Origin: Chondrosia reniformis
Taxonomy: Eukaryota; Porifera; Demospongiae; Chondrillida; Chondrillidae
Assembly (NCBI GenBank): GCA_947172415.1
Contig: OX359195.1
Span: 1,736,001-1,800,000, forward strand
DNA length: 64,000 nt
Direction: 5' to 3'
Numbering within the stretch: position 1 is the stretch's first letter; each line of letters opens with the position of its first letter. Shown here piece by piece: positions 59,701 through 64,000 of the stretch. The notes under the pieces are model-generated. The model made no database searches, was not told where the DNA came from, and saw only the letters and a list, made by a program, of their open reading frames with translations. Made by a program: the position numbers and the translations under genes.

Positions 59701-62654
59701 TTATGGTGCAATGACTGGCGAGCTTCTACCTCCACAGCTGATCTACCAAGGCAAAACATCAGCCTGCCTCCCTCGCTACAGTTTTCCGGATGATTGGCAT
59801 GTGACATGCACACCAAATCATTGGTCCAATGAAGACACGATGAAAGAGTATATTGAGTGCATCATCATACCGTATGTGGATCACAAACGCAAGGAGCTCG
59901 AGCTTTCATCTGATCAACCTGCACTGGCCATTTTCGATGTTTTTAAAGGTCAGCAAACAGAAAATGTCACCAAATTGCTGGAGGATAACAACATTCATGT
60001 TGTGAGTGTACCTGCGAACTTTACGGACCGCTTGCAGCCCATGGACCTCAGTGTTAAGTCTATCAAGGTGTATATGCGAAGCAAGTTCAGGGATTGGTAC
60101 TCGATGCAAGTTCAACACCAGTTGGATGAAGGAGAAGAGATCTCACCAGTAGATCTAAGAATGTCTACTATGAAACCACTTGGAGCCCGCTGGCTTGTCA
60201 GCCTCTATGACTACCTTAAAGAAAACAGTAGTATAGTAGAGAATGGCTTCAAAGCTGCAGGTTTGCTTAGTTAATTTGCTTCCTGTTTTATGTTACAACT
60301 TCGTATGTGATCAGGTAATATTAATAATGTATGAAACATGAGTAAACTGACAATCATAATAAGCATATGGCATACAGATGTGTGAATGTTCCTTTCTCGA
60401 AACATGCAACAAGGTGCATGAGACCTCATTGCAGGTTAGTCAAATTTGATAGCAGTAGGATCCTGGCGAAAACAAAGAGCTGTTAAATGGCAATTGCATA
60501 CACACCACAATCCTGTCCACCAGCCTGCCTGTGGATCTGAACCAATTCCGTTGAGGTCAAAGTCTGGAATAGATTAGAGATGATGCTCTTGGTGGCTCGA
60601 TCAAGTGTTCGGTACACAGAATCATACACCTTCACTTCATCATCTGCAAAAAACTATTGATACTGCAATCCAATGATTACCATGTCAATGCATAATCTGG
60701 ATCTTTAGCTTGTCGTCCTCCTTTTGCTGCTTTTGTGCCTGTAGTAGAGTTGACTTCAACCCTGTTACTTCTGAAAACTGTCGTTTCAGCAAGCCCTGTG
60801 CCATGTTAATGTGAAGATCGGTGAGTTTCTCTCCATTCAAGATAATATGTTGCTTGTCACTGCTGGTTAGTACAATGCCTGTAAGCTGTACCCATTTCTT
60901 ACTAGTCAGCTCGTCAGTCGAGTCTTTATGATCACTTGTACTAGGCAGATCAGCAGGAGCATTCCTCTGTTTCCTTTTTTTACTTGCCGACAAAGCAGTT
61001 GTCGTGGTTGCTAAAGCTGATTCGACTAGCTTCTTGGCTTTCTCTGTGTGCTTAGCATCTCCTTGAAATGTTAGTACACACGGTAGAGGAGCCATCTCGG
61101 CGGTAGAGAGAGTATATGGACAAGATCTTCCTCGGAACGTGGCCTATGACGGTATCGCCTCTCACTACAGCCACAGCGAAAGGGTCAACCCTGTTCCCAT
61201 ACTCGCACTTACTTGGAAATTCCTGTCCAACCACAGCATCCCAGATCTCTTTGTAGACGTGGTACCTCTCATCATTGACTCCACCGAAAACGACGACATT
61301 ATTGACACGTGTACTTGCTAGTAAAAATGTGAAAGTGAAAATAAGAATACGCAAATTAATTCTGAAGACATTACGGCCTTTTATACGAAAATTTGCACCT
61401 TCCAAAATTTCCCACTATACATTAACTCTCCTATACATCTGTAGTAACAGTTCAACAGGATAGTTTGTTAAGCAGATACGTATTTCCCCACCCCAGTGTG
61501 TCAATTACATAATTGGTTTGGACTGTAGATTTTGTCAGTATAACATTCACTGCTCTGATAAGAAGTATTTTTATTGTACCAAACACAGCAAGATAGTAGT
61601 TCACTTTTTTCAAGAAATGTTTTAAATATCCAGTAGAAAGTGATCATGACATAACCGTTTAAGTGAAAGGCAGGTTCTGTAACAGATGTTGTTGCATGGT
61701 CATGTTTTAACCTATATGCCATGGAATATATTATTGTCTATGACTTTCCATTGCTAATATGTGTAATGCATATATTGCATCTTTTAATATAGGGTTGCTG
61801 ATAAGTCTAAGGGCAAAATCTGGTCTATAACTATGGAACTTAGAAAGTATGCAATTGATTGGGACCAGTTTATTGTACAAAAAGAAAAGGTATATGACAT
61901 AAAATTAACTGTTAATTCTTGCAATAGTGCTGTAAAGGATTTGACTCTTTTATAAATCAGTAGAGAAATCATTAACTTAAAGATTTTGCCAAGAAGTTAA
62001 ATATGCAGTCAGATAATTAGACTTATAACTACGTATAAAAACTACAATCAAGTACCAATATATACATTTACATTAAATTAATAATTATTATAATTTGCAC
62101 ATAACACCAGTACTCAGATAAGGCCCCATAAACCTCACAGCTAGGTTCTCATGATCATCCTCAAAGGTTCACAATTTTAGTGAGGTGGGAGGTTATTGAT
62201 AATTCATATATAATTTCAATTATAACAAAGGCCATCTCTTGCTAACTGTGTCATATTTTAACCAAGCTAGTAACCCAGGCCTGTAATATAGGCAAAGTGG
62301 CCAAAGGTTAATGATGCTGGTGAGGATGAGAGCCTAACTATTAAGTTTGTTAGACCATAATGTTCCCCAGAGTAACGTAGAATGCTAGAAAGTACACATA
62401 ACTTCATATTACTTGTTTGAGTAAAATGCATACATACAATAGCAATAATCTATATATTATATATTGCCAGGCTTTTGCATGTTATCAATAAATTCATAGT
62501 GCAAGCATGATGTCCACGCATGTGTTTAAATATACCTATCATATTTTGTATATAGCTCCCTGAGATGTTTGCAGATGCAGCAAGAGGATTGCATGCATTT
62601 ATAAGAATAGTCTTGGATTGGAAAGAATACCCCAGTGGATTTACCCTACTGTGA
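47754..62654 (+). CDS. Secreted M14 zinc metallocarboxypeptidase, copy 3 (10 exons)
   Basis: Exons: 47754-47900, 48014-48209, 48274-48377, 48474-48530, 49167-49307, 54256-54445, 55151-55233, 56647-56720, 61793-61889 and 62556-62654. They join in phase to 395 residues. Exon 1 is seven codons shorter than in the sisters, with a Tyr-rich linker (YGYYGYYWYG) after the signal peptide. HAREW, NPDGY, DIHTAD and ITMELR are kept, but GVDLNRNF is GVDINRNF and the Tyr248 position reads Phe (NFKEYGG). Exon 8 is the most diverged (QLPDFNAMEVNF). Intron 2 is only 64 bp against about 370-380 in the sisters. Introns 5 and 8 are 4.9 and 5.1 kb because of insertions. No frame damage is seen, so it is probably expressed, perhaps with altered kinetics (inference). 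Confidence 0.88.
48634..49093. mobile_element. 460-bp TA-target MITE in intron 4, private to unit 3
   Basis: Ends are CAGTCAACTCCTAATATAAC and, reversed, CAGTCGACTCCACTTATAAA. TA flanks both sides. Unit 2 shows the empty site GCTATATATATTTGTACTTC near 31,635. There is no coding capacity. Its end matches the 22-base end at 37,748. Confidence 0.85.
49336..49780. other. Unassigned insertion in intron 5 of copy 3
   Basis: This segment is absent from units 1 and 2. A 90-codon plus-strand frame (49,348-49,620) resembles nothing I know. I do not call a gene. Confidence 0.4.
49780..50022 (-). repeat. Inverted copy of the intron-2 segment
   Basis: Reversed, this reads like 13,920-14,170 of unit 1 (CTTTCTTGGAGCCATATGAA; TTGTAACTTGCACTGTATAT). 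That very segment is missing from intron 2 of copy 3. Confidence 0.75.
51535..53345. other. 1.8-kb insertion in intron 5 of copy 3, unassigned
   Basis: Units 1 and 2 read straight through (GGCATTGACTTGGAAAATAA), whereas unit 3 is interrupted after GGCATTGACTT and resumes at TGGAAAATAAGTG. The insert has open frames of about 93-105 codons on both strands (e.g. 52,651-52,968 plus; 52,809-52,507 minus). I see no terminal repeats, poly(A) tail or known domain. It may be translocated host DNA. Confidence 0.5.
53701..54184. mobile_element. CCGTAAATC MITE, complete copy (484 bp)
   Basis: Inverted ends CCGTAAATCTTCTAAAAATT match over about 22 bases. TA is on both sides. A small GGTAA tandem run lies near 54,100-54,130. 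It is the intact state of the remnants at 16,726 and 33,847. Confidence 0.9.
54531..54998. mobile_element. Pogo/Tigger-like MITE in intron 6, unit 3
   Basis: Paralogue of 17,204-17,673, TA-flanked. Confidence 0.75.
55648..55942. mobile_element. Foldback MITE in intron 7, unit 3
   Basis: Both arms present, as at 36,370-36,662. Confidence 0.8.
56752..57175 (+). repeat. Repeat R, right copy of unit 3
   Basis: Inverted partner of 47,098-47,490; the two lie about 9.3 kb apart. Confidence 0.8.
57190..58345 (-). mobile_element. Penelope-like retroelement, 3' part with GIY-YIG endonuclease, unit 3
   Basis: Reading leftward: end of the reverse-transcriptase region (SVYRKPTHTDRYIHFKS homologue, 58,142), connector, then a segment whose frames give GRVYIGETGKTLTERLAEHK, the GIY-YIG nuclease signature of Penelope elements with that domain, then AEVIEQENNKIKRKIKDRNI and a stop at about 57,490. 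Beyond it a hammerhead-like motif (57,296-57,262: CTGAAGA, GACC/GGTC stem, GAAACGTC) marks the terminal repeat. Frameshifts and a missing catalytic core make it inactive. Confidence 0.85.
58895..60274 (+). pseudogene. Pogo-like DDE_1 transposase, unit 3 (lightly damaged)
   Basis: This enzyme class excises and inserts DNA at TA. The 5' frame begins MALYRYFQPSGAG and has a helix-turn-helix-like region (FTPEQKASISEYASLHGNQA). It reads a stop at 59,135-59,137, continues through KKRGRPLLLGEELDTQVKHY and NWDQTGISVV (first Asp), meets a frameshift near 59,520-59,575 and a stop at 59,651-59,653, then runs open to 60,274 with LAIFDVFKGQ (second Asp) and DRLQPMDLSV (third Asp). Total span, about 460 codons, fits a complete enzyme. 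The few lesions suggest recent death. Loss is common to all three units, so none supplies activity here. Confidence 0.85.
60360..61405 (-). pseudogene. HIRAN-C48 (Ulp1-like peptidase) transposon gene, unit 3 (damaged)
   Basis: From 61,405 the frame encodes a hydrophobic start (LRILIFTFTFLLAST), then YHVYKEIWDAVVGQEF, DPFAVAVVRGDTVIGHVPRK, the HIRAN-like domain. After a frameshift come CVLTFQGDAKHTEKAKKLVE, a Ser/Lys linker (SASKKRKQRNAPADLPSTSD) and INMAQGLLKRQFSEVTGLKS. The peptidase part follows in broken frames: NHWIAVS (His), VKVYDSV (Asp) and the DCGVY box (Cys), the catalytic triad order of C48. HIRAN binds DNA ends in HLTF/Rad5; C48 enzymes cleave SUMO-like modifiers. A role in protecting or assisting the transposon is inference. 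Confidence 0.75.
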
Positions 62655-62761
62655 CTATGGAATTAGTTAACAATCATAGGTTTTGTACCTAACTAGGCCC
62701 AGTGACTACATATACATAGTTACAACTTATACAACACTTTAATCACAGGATGTGAACTTAC

Positions 62762-62896
62762 CCAAGTCAGATAATATATCAAAATATACACTCTTGTGGG
62801 TATATCTTGAGAAATCATTCAGAAAAACTGTTCTCCATCCTCTTCAATCTTGAATGAAATGGAATCATACTGCTTGCTTTGGGCATTATACAGAAT
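62762..62896 (-). pseudogene. Orphan p24/TMED GOLD-domain exon, unit 3 (frameshifted)
   Basis: Compared with units 1 and 2 it has a 7-base deletion in the FCFSN region, which shifts the frame and creates an immediate stop. Splice sites remain. Confidence 0.65.
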
Positions 62897-63554
62897 CTTC
62901 AGATGAAGCAAAACATCTTAGATTAACATCAAAGTTACCTTCCCTTATTACCTAATAATAATGATAATAAGGAGAAAAAGACGTAAAGTAAATCAGCTTG
63001 GTAGTAAAGGTTTAATATACACATAAGTATATTGCTATGAGATCGTCCTGAGTAGCTATAGGTAAGGTATTAATTGCTATATATCATTGTTTGTGAAAAT
63101 ACTAGTCAAATGGATGGAAAATGATACTTACAGGACTTCAAAATGTTTGGTAATGAATTTCACCAAAGATGATAGCGATACATAATCATTGTAATAATTA
63201 AACCACAATCAATCAGTGTCAAGCATCAGGAGGAAACCATAAGGAGCAGTTGTTGGGAATTGAACTCAGGACAGCTGGTTTAAACTGAGCTAGAATTGCC
63301 ATGCTCCATTCATGTCTCCCTCCTAAATCAGGTGTATTATGTTCAACCCCCAACTAGGCATTCACATTGCTAGGCCAACTAATAAAGACTTTTAGGTTTA
63401 TATACTAATAAAAACCAGATCCCCCGAAATACAGTATCTGTCTTGCCAAGTAAGTGGAAAAAAACAAGTCAAAAGAAGGAATGAACCTTTACTTCAAGGC
63501 CATAATTACAGTGCTAATCACTCTAATTTAATTGTATTCATAGCTATGTAGGTA

Positions 63555-64000
63555 CAGTGGCCGCCGGTTAATCGGGATCCGGTTAATAGGGATTTTCGGT
63601 TAAACGGGTGCATTCCTGTGGAACGGATTCGCTATACACGTTTTGTATACAAATTACTTCTGATAATCGGGACGAGATTTCGGTTAATTGGGACGTTTGG
63701 CGAAGGCTAAGGAAGAAATCTTGGAGCAGTTTGAAAGCGGCTGCAATCGTGAGCGTAAGCGACAGCGAGTTGGGAAAGAGGAGGATGTTGGCAGTGCCCT
63801 GTTTCTATGGTTAAACAGAAGTTGAGCCAGGGTGCACGACTTTCAGGACCAATACTAAAGCAGAAGGCCAAGGAACTCGGAGAAGCGGATGAATCTAATT
63901 TTTCACCTTCTGACGGCTGGCTGTCACGTTGGAAGAAACGCTACGACATTGTTTAAAGTTTAATATACATTTTCTTTACCTTCTGCTTAATTGGGACTAC
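63555..64000 (+). mobile_element. Pogo/Tigger-like transposon, continues to the window edge
   Basis: After TA (63,553-63,554) the end CAGTGGCCGCCGGTTAATCG begins, with repeated GGTTAATNGGGA motifs. From about 63,690, in two plus frames split near 63,825, the text reads EEDVGSALFLWLNRS and LSGPILKQKAKELGEADE, SPSDGWLSRWKKRYDI. This is the CENP-B-type DNA-binding helix-turn-helix of Tigger transposases. It then stops and runs toward a likely right end (CTTAATTGGGAC near 63,985). It appears to be an internally deleted copy. Confidence 0.75.

Larger units (their letters stand above)
58746..61422. mobile_element. Two-gene DDE transposase / HIRAN-C48 DNA transposon, nearly complete
   Basis: Left end CCGTATAGCGGTAAATTTTG; right end, reversed, ATGTATAGTGGGAAATTTTG, with a second shared block GTGCAAATTT. 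TA stands at 58,744-58,745 and 61,423-61,424. The 2,677-bp interior holds a plus-strand transposase starting about 150 bp from the left end and a minus-strand HIRAN-C48 gene whose start codon is inside the right terminal region. The genes converge near 60,275-60,380. This layout shows both belong to the same element. Confidence 0.85.
43300..63554 (+). repeat. Segmental duplication, unit 3 of 3
   Basis: The longest unit. It aligns with units 1 and 2 but has most of the GNAT-like region deleted. Extra DNA lies at 46,169, 48,634, about 49,336 and 51,535. It is cut at its right end by the element starting at 63,555. Confidence 0.85.

Overview
This is animal (metazoan) nuclear DNA. It is AT-rich, its genes are split by GT-AG introns, and it is dense in mobile elements. 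The mix suggests a sponge (demosponge) or another early-branching invertebrate: a mucolipin gene, an ectodomain family I associate with sponges and cnidarians, HIRAN/Ulp1-type transposon genes, and many short TA-target elements. The species is an inference only.

Left part (1-9,900). A mucolipin/TRPML cation-channel gene runs leftward from 7,626 and leaves the window at its left edge. I could place nine coding exons with matching splice phases. Its second intron holds an intronless gene on the opposite strand (4,936-5,892) for a type II membrane protein. Three satellite arrays sit in other introns of the channel gene.

Middle and right part (9,900-63,550). A unit of about 15-20 kb is present three times in the same orientation (roughly 9,947-24,780, 25,873-42,258 and 43,300-63,554). 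Each unit carries, in order, a decayed GNAT-acetyltransferase-like pseudogene (minus strand, nearly gone in unit 3), a 58-bp minisatellite, an intact ten-exon secreted M14 metallocarboxypeptidase gene (plus strand), and one orphan p24/TMED GOLD-domain exon (minus strand). The three carboxypeptidases (398, 408 and 395 residues) keep the same intron phases and zinc ligands. Copy 3 appears to have Phe where Tyr248 of carboxypeptidase A lies.

Mobile elements fill the large introns. Intron 8 of every copy holds pieces of a GIY-YIG Penelope-like retroelement and of a TA-target DNA transposon. In unit 3 that transposon is nearly complete (58,746-61,422). Its terminal inverted repeats enclose a plus-strand pogo-like DDE transposase and a convergent minus-strand gene that joins a HIRAN-like domain to a C48 (Ulp1-like) peptidase. 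Two small elements elsewhere (35,057 and 46,169), with related CCGTA termini and TA duplications, each carry a remnant of one of these two genes. This two-gene transposon family is the most interesting system in the window. Because the units are paralogous, several later insertions can be read against empty sites in a sister unit. A pogo/Tigger-like element begins at 63,555 and reaches the right edge.
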